In this document: piece by piece, positions 51,960 to 62,526 of the stretch
How the letters are laid out: each line of letters opens with the position of its first letter
How positions within the stretch are numbered: the stretch's first letter is position 1
Origin: LMUY01 sp964242215
Lineage (GTDB): Bacteria > Pseudomonadota > Alphaproteobacteria > Acetobacterales > Acetobacteraceae
Length of the DNA: 64,000 nt
Direction of reading: 5' to 3'
NCBI GenBank assembly: GCA_964242215.1
Contig: CAXTCJ010000017.1
Location: 1 to 64,000, forward strand
The notes under the pieces: model-generated
The model's input: only the letters and a program-made list of their open reading frames with translations
Database searches by the model: none
What the model was told of the DNA's origin: nothing
Program-made: the position numbers and the translations under genes

Positions 51960-53555
51960 TCACCCGGAGAGATCGCGTAAGCTCTCCGGAGTGTCGAAAT
52001 CGCGCAACACTGTGGCATCTGTGGCGAGTTCCGCCACGCCCTCGGCATGCTGCCGCAATAGGGAGCGGGCGCCGCTGTCGCCGCTAAGCCCCATCATCGC
52101 GGCGAAGTAGCGACGGTCCCACAGCACGGGGTTGCCGATTTGCCCGTCATGAACGGGGACGACGATGGTGCGGCCTTCGTCGGAGTCGTAGGTCTCGATC
52201 AGGCTATCGATCGTCGCGCCGGTGACCAACGGCATGTCGCCGAGCACGATCAGCGCCGCCGGCGAGGTCGCCGGAACTGCAGCCAGGCCCGTGCGAAGGC
52301 TGGCGGACAGCCCTAAGGCATGGTCCGCGGCCGGGATAAAGCGGACGGGGCGGCCGGCCAGCGCAGCCTCCACCTCCGCCGCGCGATGGCCCGTTACCAC
52401 CAACACGGGACGCGCTTGGCTGGCGAGAACGGCGTCCACCACGCGGGCAATCATCGGGCGGCCGGCGCTGTCCTCCACCAATAGTTTGTGCCGGGGCGCC
52501 ATCCGGCTGGACCGTCCGGCTGCTAGCACCACCGCGGCTACGCTGTTTCGAGCGGTGGCGCGGGCACGGGGCAGGGGCCGCGCGGTCACGTCCTTTAGCA
52601 AGCCGCCGACGCCCATCTTTGCCACCACTTCGCCCGTCACCGGCAGCCCGGCGGCCAAGCGGTGGAGCACTAGGTCGATCCCGTTGGGCTTCGGGCTGCG
52701 TGCGCAACCCGGCAGCACCAAGGCCGGCACCGAGCCGATCCGACCCAGGCAGATCAGGTTCCCCGGGTCGACCGGCATGCCGAAATGCAGGATCTCACCC
52801 CCGGCCGCGACGATCCCGGCCGGGCCGACATCCCGCCGGTCCACCACGGCGGAGGCGCCCGCAACGAGCAACAGGTCGGCGCCGTCGGCCAGCAACTCGC
52901 GCAACGCGGCGGCGATCGGTTCGGAGCGGTGCGGGCATTGCAGAGGGGGCAGCATCGTCGCGCCGATGCTCGCGATGCGGCCCTCGGTTGCCTCGATCGT
53001 ACCCGCGATGACCGACGGCTTCAGCCCGGGCAGCGTGCTCAGCACCAGCCCAACCCGGCGCGCCTGCCAGGCGAGCACGGTCATTGCCCCACCCGCGCAG
53101 GCTGCCTCCGCGTGGGCGAGGATGGCGCCGGGCAGGGCGAACGGGATGATCTTGATGGTCGCCACCATGTCCCCGGCCGCGACGGGTGTGGCGTCGGGCA
53201 AGGTCGCGACGGTCACCGCTTCGTCCACCGCGTTCAGCGCGTCGATCTTCGCCCGATCCGCGCGCAACAGACCGGCCGAACCGGCCAGCAAGTTGACCCG
53301 GCCTGTCGCGGCCCGACTGGTCTTCAGACCCGGGCCGAGCAGGGCCGTGGCGATCCGGCGGGCGGCGGCATCCTCGTTGACGTCACCTGGCTCGAGCCGG
53401 GCGGTGATCACCGGGTCGAGCCCGGCCGCCTGCAGCGCGGCGATGGCTTCGGCGTCGAGCACCGAGCCTTTCTTCAGCACACGGCCCGTCGTGCGGTGGG
53501 TGTGGGCGAGCACGGCACCTTCCGCGTCCGCCAGCGGCGTCGGCCCGAAGATCAC
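51960..53555 (-). CDS. Molybdopterin-binding (MoeA-like) / MocA cytidylyltransferase fusion
   Basis: 531 aa. Residues 1-330 resemble the MoCF/molybdopterin-binding domain used by MoeA/CinA-like proteins (GDVNEDAAARRIA, LLLVAGASAVVDRRDVGPAG). From about 345 it has a MobA/MocA-type nucleotidyltransferase: AAVVLAAGRSSRMAPRHKLLV is the Gly-rich signature with Arg and Lys, followed by LGDMPLVTG and GNPVLWDRRYFAAM. Such fusions make or insert the cytidine form of the molybdenum cofactor (MCD) for xanthine dehydrogenase-type enzymes. The gene is joined 4 bp to the XdhC C-terminal protein. Confidence 0.86.
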   Translation of the reverse strand: MIFGPTPLADAEGAVLAHTHRTTGRVLKKGSVLDAEAIAALQAAGLDPVITARLEPGDVNEDAAARRIATALLGPGLKTSRAATGRVNLLAGSAGLLRADRAKIDALNAVDEAVTVATLPDATPVAAGDMVATIKIIPFALPGAILAHAEAACAGGAMTVLAWQARRVGLVLSTLPGLKPSVIAGTIEATEGRIASIGATMLPPLQCPHRSEPIAAALRELLADGADLLLVAGASAVVDRRDVGPAGIVAAGGEILHFGMPVDPGNLICLGRIGSVPALVLPGCARSPKPNGIDLVLHRLAAGLPVTGEVVAKMGVGGLLKDVTARPLPRARATARNSVAAVVLAAGRSSRMAPRHKLLVEDSAGRPMIARVVDAVLASQARPVLVVTGHRAAEVEAALAGRPVRFIPAADHALGLSASLRTGLAAVPATSPAALIVLGDMPLVTGATIDSLIETYDSDEGRTIVVPVHDGQIGNPVLWDRRYFAAMMGLSGDSGARSLLRQHAEGVAELATDATVLRDFDTPESLRDLSG

Positions 53556-54232
53556 GCGAGGGGCGAACCGCGTCGCACGGCCACGATCTCAGCCAATACC
53601 GAGAGCGCGATCTCTGGCGCGGTGACGGCGGCGATGTTCAATCCCACTGGGCCACGGATACGGGCGAGGGCGTCCTCGCCGTGGCCCAGGGCGCGCAGGC
53701 GGTCGAGCCGCTTAGCGTGCGTCTTTCGGCTGCCGAGCGCACCTATATAGAAGGCCTCGGATTTCAGCGCGCGGTCGAGCGCCGGGTCGTCCAGCTTGGG
53801 ATCGTGCGTCAACGTCACGATGGCAGTGCGGCTGTCGGGGCGGAGCGCATCGAGTGCCTCGTCCGGCCACTCCGTGGATACCGACACATTGGGGAAGCGC
53901 TCGTCGGTGGCAAAGGCGCGCCGGGGGTCGGCGACGGTCACACCATAGCCGAGCTGGGCAGCGAGCGGCACCAGAGCTTGCGCAATATGCACAGCCCCAA
54001 CGATGACGATGCGAGCGGGCGGGTTGTGCGCATGCAGGAACCAAGTGGCGCCATCAACCTCGTGCGTGACGCTCTTCTCAGCGAGCAGCGCCTGGCGGGC
54101 GGCGTGATTCAGGGCGGGCTGGCTGGCGTCCGGCAGCAGGATCTGCTCGCCATCTGGTAGGCGGGTCGCCACCACCACTGGGCGGCCGGCAGCACGCGCC
54201 TCCTGCACCGCCTGGAGCAGGGCGGCCTTCAT
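53552..54232 (-). CDS. XdhC C-terminal domain protein
   Basis: 226 aa with the XdhC C-terminal Rossmann domain. The key block IVIVGAVHIAQALVPLAAQLG is followed by VTVADPRRAFATDERFPN, VTLTHDPKLDDPALDRAL and FYIGALGSRKTHAKRLDRL. XdhC proteins hold MCD and hand over the sulfurated cofactor to the hydroxylase. Here the N-terminal domain is a separate gene at 54229-54549; the two overlap by 4 bp. It lies upstream of the molybdopterin-binding/cytidylyltransferase gene. Confidence 0.88.
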   Translation of the reverse strand: MKAALLQAVQEARAAGRPVVVATRLPDGEQILLPDASQPALNHAARQALLAEKSVTHEVDGATWFLHAHNPPARIVIVGAVHIAQALVPLAAQLGYGVTVADPRRAFATDERFPNVSVSTEWPDEALDALRPDSRTAIVTLTHDPKLDDPALDRALKSEAFYIGALGSRKTHAKRLDRLRALGHGEDALARIRGPVGLNIAAVTAPEIALSVLAEIVAVRRGSPLA

Positions 54233-54549
54233 GCCAGGGCTTCCACGAACACCTTCAGCTTGCCACCACAGGCTAAACCGACCTCCCAGGCCCGCTCGTC
54301 GGTCACGCCGAAATCCAGCAACTGCGGCGGACCGCCCGCCATGGTGGCTTGCGCCGCCTCGGCCACCGCACCCTCGATGCAGCCGCCGCTGACTGACCCG
54401 GCCATGCGGCCCGACGCCGTCACCGCCATCTGGCTGCCGGGCGGGCGGGGCGAACTGCCCCACGTCTCGGTGACGGTGGCCAAGGCCACGGTTTCACCCT
54501 GCCGTAGCCATTCCGTAGCGACGGACAGCACGTCTTCGGCTTCGGTCAT
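54229..54549 (-). CDS. XdhC N-terminal (XdhC/CoxI) domain protein
   Basis: 106 aa. It carries the conserved XdhC_CoxI motif ALATVTETWGSSPRPPGSQM and GSVSGGCIEGAVAEAAQ with the conserved Cys, then GLACGGKLKVFVE with a second Cys. These two Cys are the probable sulfur-handling residues. ATG 54549 has GAGAGG upstream. The overlap with the C-terminal domain gene implies that the two products pair to give a normal XdhC function. Confidence 0.88.
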   Translation of the reverse strand: MTEAEDVLSVATEWLRQGETVALATVTETWGSSPRPPGSQMAVTASGRMAGSVSGGCIEGAVAEAAQATMAGGPPQLLDFGVTDERAWEVGLACGGKLKVFVEALA

Positions 54550-54566
54550 GCGGCTTTTCCTCTCAA

Positions 54567-55745
<1,179 letters not shown>

Positions 55746-55953
55746 TTCGAGATGCTCAACGACGATTGGAGCGTCCGTTCTGTCGATTCTGATGGCTCGA
55801 CCCGGGGCCACCCAGGCGGTCGGTATGATCGTTCGTGTCTGGCATGGTGCCCCGCCCTTCTAGCGGGACTCAAACGATCTGGGGAGTGCGTGGTTGCCGT
55901 CCACGCCGGCCTACGTTCGGCCGCCCCCACGACAGAACGTCCTGTTCGGTGGC

Positions 55954-57897
55954 TTAGAACTCCTCCCACTGATCTTCACTGGCAACCGCCTGTGGCCGTC
56001 CACCACCAGCCACGAGCCGCACCGGCTTGACCGCGACAGGGCGCGACGCCGGGCGTGCAGTCGCCTTTGGTTTCAGGGCCTGGCCCCGGACGGGCTTTGC
56101 TGGGGCAATGGCGTCGTTGGCACCGGTCCTGAAGTGGGCCGTGAGTTCCTGAAGGGTTTCGGTTTCCTGGGCGAGACTATGGCTCGCGGCGGTGGATTGC
56201 TCCACCATTGCAGCGTTCTGCTGGGTGACCTGGTCCATCTGGTTCACCGCGGTGTTCACCTCGGCCAGGCCGACGGCCTGTTCCTTGGCGCTTGCCGCGA
56301 TATCTCCGACCACGCTGCTGATCTGCACGACCTGGGTGCGAATGCGCGCCAAGGCCGCCCCCGTCTCGTTGACGAGCGTGACGCCGGTTCCGACTTGAGC
56401 GCTGCTGGTGCCGATGAGCTTCTTGATTTCCTTGGCGGCCTCGGCGCTCCTCTGCGCCAAGGTTCGTACCTCACTTGCAACCACGGCAAACCCACGCCCG
56501 GCGTCGCCCGCCCGTGCAGCCTCGACACCTGCGTTCAGCGCCAGAAGGTTGGTTTGGAACGCTATTTCATCGATAACGCCGATGATCTGGCTGATCTCCT
56601 TGGCGGAGGCCTCGATGGCTCCCATCGCGCTGACCGCGTCTTTGACGACGCCCTCGCTGTGCTCGGCGTCGGCTTTGGCCGCACTGACGACGCCTTGGGC
56701 AACAGAGGCGCCCTCGGCTGTTTTCTTCACGGTCGCCGTGATCTCGTCCAAGGCGGCTGCGGTCTGCTCCAGGCTTGCGGCCTGCTGTTCGGTACGGCGG
56801 GACAGATCGTCGGCCGCTTGGCTGATTTCACCGGTACCCGACCGGATGGTGCCGATATTGGTGACGATGGTCCCGATGACGCCCCGCAGTTTTCCGATCG
56901 CTTCGTTGAAGTCGGTCCGCAGCCGCTCGTACTCAGGTGCGAAGGCCTCAGTGATGTCGAACGTCAGGTCACCGGCAGACAACGCTGCCAAGGCGGCCGC
57001 CAGGCCTTCGACGACCGCTTTCTGCTGCTGGGCGACGACTGCACGCTCCGCATCGGCCGTCGCCTGCTCCCGCTCGGCCGAGATCCTGGTATCTTCCGCC
57101 TGCTGTTCCAGGCGGCATTTTTCGATGGCCGCGTCCTTGAACACTTGGACGGCCCGGGCGACGTCGCCGACCTCGTCGCGCTGCTGCAACGCGGGCACCG
57201 CGACCGTTCTATCGCCCCCTGCCAACTGACCCATCACTTTGACCATGCCATTCACCGGCCCGGCGATGGATCGGGTTATGACCCAGGCCGCAAGGAGCGA
57301 AAGAGCGGTCGCGATCAACGTTCCGATCGCCAGGGTGTAGCCAACCCGCCAGATTGCCGCAGACTCGTTGTCGTCCATTTCACTCGACCAGTCGGTGACC
57401 ACTTTCTGGCTGTTTTGGATGATCTTTACGGTGTCGACCGTCAGGCTTCGGTTTGCCTTGTAAAACTCGGATACTTTAGGTTCTGAGCCAGCCTCATGCA
57501 GCAGCGCAATCTGTTTGGACGCATAGGTGTCAACCCACGCCCGGGCGGCACGACGCGCGACGTCAATGCTCGCAATTACGCTCTGCCGGTCGAGAGGGAC
57601 TTTGTCGTGCGCGTTCTCCAGGTCGGAGAGCATTCGGTCGACGGAGGTTTGTACGCTAGCGGCAGCTTCGGGATCTCCAGTGATCGCGTATGACAGCATG
57701 CCGCGAGCCGCCTGGCCGATTTCGCCGGCGGCTTGATCGAGACGGTCCTGGGCGTCCGATGAGTCGCTGTTGATCTTCGAAATGCCATATAGATCGCGCA
57801 ACATCGAGCCGCTGAGTGCCGCCATGGCCAGCATGGCAACAATGACGACCGCAAAGCCGATCGTAAGCTTCCGAGAAATCCGTAAGTTCGAGAACAT
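55954..57897 (-). CDS. Methyl-accepting chemotaxis protein
   Basis: 647 aa. TM1 is at about residues 12-31, a periplasmic helical sensor (about 32-185; four-helix-bundle type), TM2 at about 192-212, HAMP at about 213-265 and a cytoplasmic signalling coiled coil. Its hairpin tip reads VIDEIAFQTNLLALNAGVEAARAGDAGRGFAVVASEVRTLAQRS, given here in parts: the key residues are E, F/Q/T/N and the AARAG turn. The C-terminus ends DQWEEF, like the xWExF CheR/CheB tether. No ligand-binding motif is visible, and no other chemotaxis gene is in the window. Confidence 0.93.
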   Translation of the reverse strand: MFSNLRISRKLTIGFAVVIVAMLAMAALSGSMLRDLYGISKINSDSSDAQDRLDQAAGEIGQAARGMLSYAITGDPEAAASVQTSVDRMLSDLENAHDKVPLDRQSVIASIDVARRAARAWVDTYASKQIALLHEAGSEPKVSEFYKANRSLTVDTVKIIQNSQKVVTDWSSEMDDNESAAIWRVGYTLAIGTLIATALSLLAAWVITRSIAGPVNGMVKVMGQLAGGDRTVAVPALQQRDEVGDVARAVQVFKDAAIEKCRLEQQAEDTRISAEREQATADAERAVVAQQQKAVVEGLAAALAALSAGDLTFDITEAFAPEYERLRTDFNEAIGKLRGVIGTIVTNIGTIRSGTGEISQAADDLSRRTEQQAASLEQTAAALDEITATVKKTAEGASVAQGVVSAAKADAEHSEGVVKDAVSAMGAIEASAKEISQIIGVIDEIAFQTNLLALNAGVEAARAGDAGRGFAVVASEVRTLAQRSAEAAKEIKKLIGTSSAQVGTGVTLVNETGAALARIRTQVVQISSVVGDIAASAKEQAVGLAEVNTAVNQMDQVTQQNAAMVEQSTAASHSLAQETETLQELTAHFRTGANDAIAPAKPVRGQALKPKATARPASRPVAVKPVRLVAGGGRPQAVASEDQWEEF

Positions 57898-58273
57898 TGT
57901 ACCGCCTGGTCAGGAGTTCCAACCGAACTTAGAACGGGTTCATAAACTAAATATGAATCGTCGACCGCCCCCGTTTGAAAAGCTCAGTTCCAATCGAGCC
58001 ACAGAGCGAGTATTTACCAGAGAGTTGACTTAAATTACCTCAAACGCCAGATCCACTGAATGTTCGTCCCTGCGCGGCGGCTGCTCAACCGATGCACCTT
58101 CCTGCAGCCGAGACGTGTCGGTGCCGTTCATTACATCCCAGTTCACTGGCGCCGCACGACGTGCTGCTCGCGGCCGGTGCTCCGGCCGGGCCTGACCGCG
58201 CGCGCGCCCGCACCGGCAGGAAACATGCTAGCCTCCGATGATGTCCGATCTTTCGCATCCTATGGGAAATATC
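57898..58273. other. Divergent intergenic region
   Basis: 376 bp between the chemoreceptor and slipin genes. AT-richer stretch around 57940-58040 likely holds the chemoreceptor promoter. A 7-bp stem CGGCCGG-TGCT-CCGGCCG lies near 58170. I see no gene or RNA here. Confidence 0.5.
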
Positions 58274-59023
58274 ATGCCATTCGCCCTGCTCGTCATCGCG
58301 GCGGCCATCGTATTCATCGCGTTCCGCTCGGTGCGGCTGACGTCCGAATGGAACCGGGCCGTGGTGCTGCGGCTGGGGCGGTTCTCCGGGGTGCGCGGGC
58401 CGGGAATCTTCTTCGTCATACCGCTGCTGGACCGCGTCGCCTTCATCGTCGACATGCGGGTGAATACCACCACCATCACCGCCGAACAGGCGCTGACCCG
58501 CGACACAGTGGCCGTGGGCGTGGACGCGATCGTGTTCTGGCAGGTGGCGGACGCCCGCGCCGCCGCCATCAACATCGCCGATTACCGCCAGGCGATCGAG
58601 CGTGTAGCGCAGACCAGCCTACGCGAAATGATCGGGTCCACGGACCTCAGCCGCCTGCTGAGCGACCGCAAATCCGCTGACGAGCAGCTCCGCATCACCA
58701 TCGGCGAGAAGACCGGCAGCTGGGGGGTCGAGATCCGCTCGGTGGAGATCAAGGACGTGGCGATCCCGTCCGCTTTACAGGACGCGATGAGCCGCCAAGC
58801 CCAGGCGGAGCGGGAAAAACAGGCTCGGGTGACGCTAGCCTCCGCCGAGCAGGAGATCGCCCGCCAGGTGCTGCTGGCGGCTGAGCTATACGGTCAGAAC
58901 CCGGTGGCGCTGCAGCTGCGGCAGATGAATTTACTCTATGAGATGAACAAGGAGCGGGGCACCACGGTGCTGATCCCGACCGAGATGGCCAACGCGCTCG
59001 GGGCGACGTTCGGCAAGAAATAG
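58274..59023 (+). CDS. SPFH/band 7 protein, slipin-like
   Basis: 249 aa. N-terminal membrane helix (FALLVIAAAIVFIAF), then the SPFH domain: EWNRAVVLRLGRFSGVRGPGIFFVIP, DMRVNTTTITAEQALTRD and VSLREMIGS-like region TSLREMIGSTDLSRLL. It ends with a coiled-coil segment AMSRQAQAEREKQARVTLASAEQEI. Slipins organise membrane microdomains, often with an NfeD partner; none is adjacent. The ATG at 58274 has GGGAAA upstream and starts right before the hydrophobic helix; ATGs at 58238/58241 would add a short polar tail. Confidence 0.85.
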   Translation: MPFALLVIAAAIVFIAFRSVRLTSEWNRAVVLRLGRFSGVRGPGIFFVIPLLDRVAFIVDMRVNTTTITAEQALTRDTVAVGVDAIVFWQVADARAAAINIADYRQAIERVAQTSLREMIGSTDLSRLLSDRKSADEQLRITIGEKTGSWGVEIRSVEIKDVAIPSALQDAMSRQAQAEREKQARVTLASAEQEIARQVLLAAELYGQNPVALQLRQMNLLYEMNKERGTTVLIPTEMANALGATFGKK

Positions 59024-59068
59024 TTGCCGACTATGGCAACTGGGGCGCAACGAGCCTAAGTCCCGCGC

Positions 59069-60736
59069 ATGCCCTTTCCTCCGGTTCACCCCGTGCTCGA
59101 CGCAGCACTGGCCGCGCGCGGCTATGACGAGCCCACCGCTGTTCAATCCGCCGTGCTCCAGCCCGGCACCGAGGGGCGCGACTTGCTCGTGTCCGCCCGC
59201 ACCGGGTCGGGCAAAACGGTCGCCTTCGGGCTGGCCGCCGCCGCGACCCTGATGCCGGAGGGCGAACTCCCCGCGCCGGGCCTGCCCATCGCACTCGCCA
59301 TCGCCCCAACACGGGAACTGGCGCTGCAGGTGCAGGCGGAACTGGCCTGGCTGTATGCCGGCGCCCGCATCGCCTCGTGCGTGGGCGGCATGGATATCCG
59401 GCGGGAGGCGCGCGCGCTTGCCCAGGGCTGCCACATCGTGGTGGGCACGCCGGGCCGGCTGGGCGACCATTTGCGCCGCGGCAACCTCGATCTGTCGGCG
59501 CTGCGGGTCGTGGTGCTGGACGAAGCGGACGAGATGCTCGATCTGGGCTTTGCCGACGAGTTGCAGTTCATCTTGGACGCCGCCCCGGCCGAGCGCCGCA
59601 CGCTGCTGTTCTCGGCCACAATCCCGCACGACATCGTGGCCCTGGCCCGGCGTTATCAGCGCGACGCCCTGCGCATCGACACGGTGGACCGCACCCAGGC
59701 CCATAGTGATATCGAGTATCGCGCCATCGCCGTGCCCGGGCACGAGGCGCAGTCTGCCCTGGTGAACATCCTGCGCTGGTACGAAGCCCCGGGCGCGCTG
59801 GTGTTCTGCGCCACCCGGGAAGGCACCAAGCGGCTGCATATGGCGCTGGTGGAGCGTGGTTTCGCCGCCGTCATGCTGTCCGGCGAGCTGAGCCAGCACG
59901 ACCGCACCGCCGCCCTGGACTCGATGCGGGCCGGGCGGGCACGGGTCGGGGTGTGCACCGACGTCGCGGCCCGCGGCCTCGACCTGCCCGAGCTGGACCT
60001 GGTGGTGCACGCCGACCTACCGACCAATCCCGAGACCCTGCTGCACCGGAGCGGACGCACGGGCCGGGCCGGGCGTAAGGGCGTGTGTGTGCTGATCGTG
60101 CCGCACCCCAAGCGCCGCCGGGCCGAGCAGGTGACCAACGCGGCGCGGGTGAGCGTCGCCTGGTCTGGCGCGCCGACCCCGGACGAGATCCGTGCCCGTG
60201 ATCGCGAACGCCTGCTGGACGATCCGATGTTCGCCGAGCCAAATGACGCCGAACGCACCGAGGCCGAGGCGCTGCTCGCCGGCCACGACCCGGTGGTGGT
60301 CGCGTCCGCTTTGCTCCGCCTGTATCAAACCCGCCTGCCGCCGCCGGAATCGGTGTCGGTCGCCCCGGTGCAAGCCGCACCAGTGCCACGAGCGTCGCTA
60401 TCGAGTGCCCCGCGCGAGCCGGTCCAGCCTGGCGATTTCGTGCAGTTCCGCGTGGCGGTGGGCCGCCGGGATAAGGCCGACCCGAAATGGCTGGTGCCGC
60501 TGATCTGCCGCGCCGGCGGGGTGACCAAGCGCGACATCGGCGCCATCCGGGTGTTCGACACCGACACGCGCTTCGAGATCAGCCGCGCCGCCAGTGCTGC
60601 CTTCGCCGCGGCAACGGCCGAGATGCCGGCAGGCGAACCGCGCATCACGGCAGCTGGCGACGGACCGATGCCAGCCCGTGCCCCGTTCAAGCCGCGTCGC
60701 GAAGGCAGTGGGCCGCGGGTGCGCCGCTCCGCTTGA
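59069..60736 (+). CDS. DEAD-box RNA helicase with DbpA-type RNA-binding domain
   Basis: 555 aa. Q motif region (ARGYDEPTAVQSAVL), motif I ARTGSGKT, Ia PTRELALQ, Ib TPGRLG, II VLDEADEM, III FSATIP, V DVAARGLDLPELDLVVH and VI HRSGRTGRAGRKG all appear in order. The C-terminal 420-480 region (FVQFRVAVGRRDKADPKWL, GAIRVFDTDTRFEIS) is a DbpA-type RNA-binding domain. It probably acts in rRNA or ribosome maturation and cold adaptation. A perfect hairpin follows the stop. Confidence 0.92.
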   Translation: MPFPPVHPVLDAALAARGYDEPTAVQSAVLQPGTEGRDLLVSARTGSGKTVAFGLAAAATLMPEGELPAPGLPIALAIAPTRELALQVQAELAWLYAGARIASCVGGMDIRREARALAQGCHIVVGTPGRLGDHLRRGNLDLSALRVVVLDEADEMLDLGFADELQFILDAAPAERRTLLFSATIPHDIVALARRYQRDALRIDTVDRTQAHSDIEYRAIAVPGHEAQSALVNILRWYEAPGALVFCATREGTKRLHMALVERGFAAVMLSGELSQHDRTAALDSMRAGRARVGVCTDVAARGLDLPELDLVVHADLPTNPETLLHRSGRTGRAGRKGVCVLIVPHPKRRRAEQVTNAARVSVAWSGAPTPDEIRARDRERLLDDPMFAEPNDAERTEAEALLAGHDPVVVASALLRLYQTRLPPPESVSVAPVQAAPVPRASLSSAPREPVQPGDFVQFRVAVGRRDKADPKWLVPLICRAGGVTKRDIGAIRVFDTDTRFEISRAASAAFAAATAEMPAGEPRITAAGDGPMPARAPFKPRREGSGPRVRRSA

Positions 60737-60740
60737 GGAT

Positions 60741-60781
60741 GTCCCCTCCCGCTTCCATCCATCACGGAAGCGGGAGGGGAC
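60741..60781. terminator. Strong hairpin after the RNA helicase gene
   Basis: A perfect 16-bp stem GTCCCCTCCCGCTTCC with its complement, loop ATCCATCAC, begins 5 bp after the stop at 60736. There is no T-run, so it may act as a 3'-end stabiliser or a Rho-dependent pause as well. Confidence 0.65.
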
Positions 60782-60939
60782 AGCAGGATGCCCGGCCCTG
60801 GTTTGCCACCGTATCGTTCCGCCAGGGCCACCGCGACAAATGCGTGTTTCCACAGTGACAATCTGCCGCTAGGGTCCGCCCAGACGGCACCCTCGGCATG
60901 GCAGCCATGCGAGTGGTCGGTGTCTGGGAGATTGAGTGT

Positions 60940-62526
60940 ATGAAGCGGCGCGACTTCTTGACGACAACCGCAGCGACGAGCGCGATCCTAGCCGCGCCCC
61001 GCCTATCGCTTGCCCAGAACACCAAAGTGCTCCGGTTCATCCCGCAGGCGAACTTGTCCAGCCTGGACGCGGTATTCGGCACGCAATACGTCGTCCGCAA
61101 CGCCGCCATGATCGTCTGGGACACGCTGTACGGCGTGAACAGCAAGCTCGAGCCCAAGCCACAAATGGCCGAGAGCGGCTCGGTGAGCGAGGACGGCCTG
61201 ACCTGGACGTTCAAGCTGCGCCCCGGCCTGATGTTCCACGACGGCGAGAAGGTGCTGCCGAAGGACATCGCGGCCAGCCTGAAGCGCTGGATGGTGCGCG
61301 ACACGATGGGGCAGATCATCGCCGCCCAGTTGGTGAAGATGGACGGGCCGGACGACACCACGTTCCGCATCATCATGACCAAGCCGTTCCCCAAGATGCT
61401 GTTCGCGCTCGGCAAGGCGAACTCGCCGATGTGCCTGATCATGCCGGAGCGCATCGCCGCCACCGACCCGTTCAAGCAGATCACCGAGTATGTCGGCTCG
61501 GGCCCGATGAAGTTCGCCGCCAGCGAGTGGGTGCCCGGCGCCAAGGCGGTGTTCACCAAGTTCGACCAATACAAGCCGCGTGACGAGCCCTCCGATTGGT
61601 CGTCGGGCGGCAAGCGGATGTATTTCGACCGCATCGAGTGGAACATCATCACCGACCCGGCCACCGCCGCCGGTGCGCTGACCAACGGCGAGGTGGATTG
61701 GTGGGAGAACCCGATCCCCGACCTGGTGCCGCTGCTCAAGCGCTCGTCGGCGCTGAACGTCGATATCGCGGACCCGCTGGGCAATATCGGCGATATGCGG
61801 TTCAACCACCTGCTGCCGCCATTCAACGACGTGCGTGCGCGGCGCGCAGTGATGATGGCGCTGAGCCAGGAAGATTTCATGCGCGCCGTGGTGGGCGACG
61901 ACACAAGCCTGTGGAAGGCCTGCCCGTCGTACTTCACGCCGGGCACCCCGGCCTATAACGAGGTCGGTGGCGAGATCCTGGAAGGGCCGCGGAAATACGA
62001 TGCCGCCAAGGCGCTGCTGAAGGAGGCCGGCTATAACGGTGAGAAGATCGCCATGATGGTGCCGACCGACGTGTCCATCACCAAGGCGGAGGGCGATGTC
62101 GCAGCCGACCTGCTAGCCCGTATCGGCATGAACGTCGACTACCAGGCGCTGGACTGGGGCACCGTCGGGTCGCGCCGCGCCAAGAAGGACCCGGTTTCGC
62201 AGGGCGGCTGGAACATCTTCTTCACCTGGCACGCCGGTGCCGATTGCATCAACCCGGCGCCCTACACCGGGCTGCAGGCCACGGGCGACACGGCGTGGTT
62301 CGGCTGGCCGAAATCGGACGCCGTGCAGGCGGGCATCGCGGAATGGTATGCCGCCCCCGATGCAGCGGCGGAAAAAGTTGCCCTCGAGAAGACTAACAAA
62401 GCCGCCTTCGACGACGTGGTATACGCTCAAACCGGCTTCTTCCTCAGCTACCAGTCGTGGAACAAGAAGCTGTCGGGTGTCGTCAAATCGCCCTTCCCAG
62501 TGTTCTGGGACGTGAAGAAAGCCTGA
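60940..62526 (+). CDS. Dipeptide-type ABC transporter substrate-binding protein (operon 3)
   Basis: 528 aa SBP family 5 protein with a twin-arginine-like signal (MKRRDFLTTTAATSAILAAP). Motifs: NLSSLDAVFGTQYVVRN, AESGSVSEDGLTWTFKLRPG and MFHDGEKVLPKDIAASLKRW. ATG 60940 has GGGAG about 10 bp upstream; an in-frame codon at 60898 would put the Arg pair 14 residues into the protein. It is followed by two permease genes. It differs clearly from the other three family 5 binding proteins in the window. Ligand unknown. Confidence 0.9.
   Translation: MKRRDFLTTTAATSAILAAPRLSLAQNTKVLRFIPQANLSSLDAVFGTQYVVRNAAMIVWDTLYGVNSKLEPKPQMAESGSVSEDGLTWTFKLRPGLMFHDGEKVLPKDIAASLKRWMVRDTMGQIIAAQLVKMDGPDDTTFRIIMTKPFPKMLFALGKANSPMCLIMPERIAATDPFKQITEYVGSGPMKFAASEWVPGAKAVFTKFDQYKPRDEPSDWSSGGKRMYFDRIEWNIITDPATAAGALTNGEVDWWENPIPDLVPLLKRSSALNVDIADPLGNIGDMRFNHLLPPFNDVRARRAVMMALSQEDFMRAVVGDDTSLWKACPSYFTPGTPAYNEVGGEILEGPRKYDAAKALLKEAGYNGEKIAMMVPTDVSITKAEGDVAADLLARIGMNVDYQALDWGTVGSRRAKKDPVSQGGWNIFFTWHAGADCINPAPYTGLQATGDTAWFGWPKSDAVQAGIAEWYAAPDAAAEKVALEKTNKAAFDDVVYAQTGFFLSYQSWNKKLSGVVKSPFPVFWDVKKA

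Noticed and set aside
53552..54549. XdhC as one broken gene (frameshift)
   Set aside because: Each half has a good start, the N-terminal half has its own ribosome binding site and the two overlap as ATGA, so a natural two-gene split is more likely than a frameshift.
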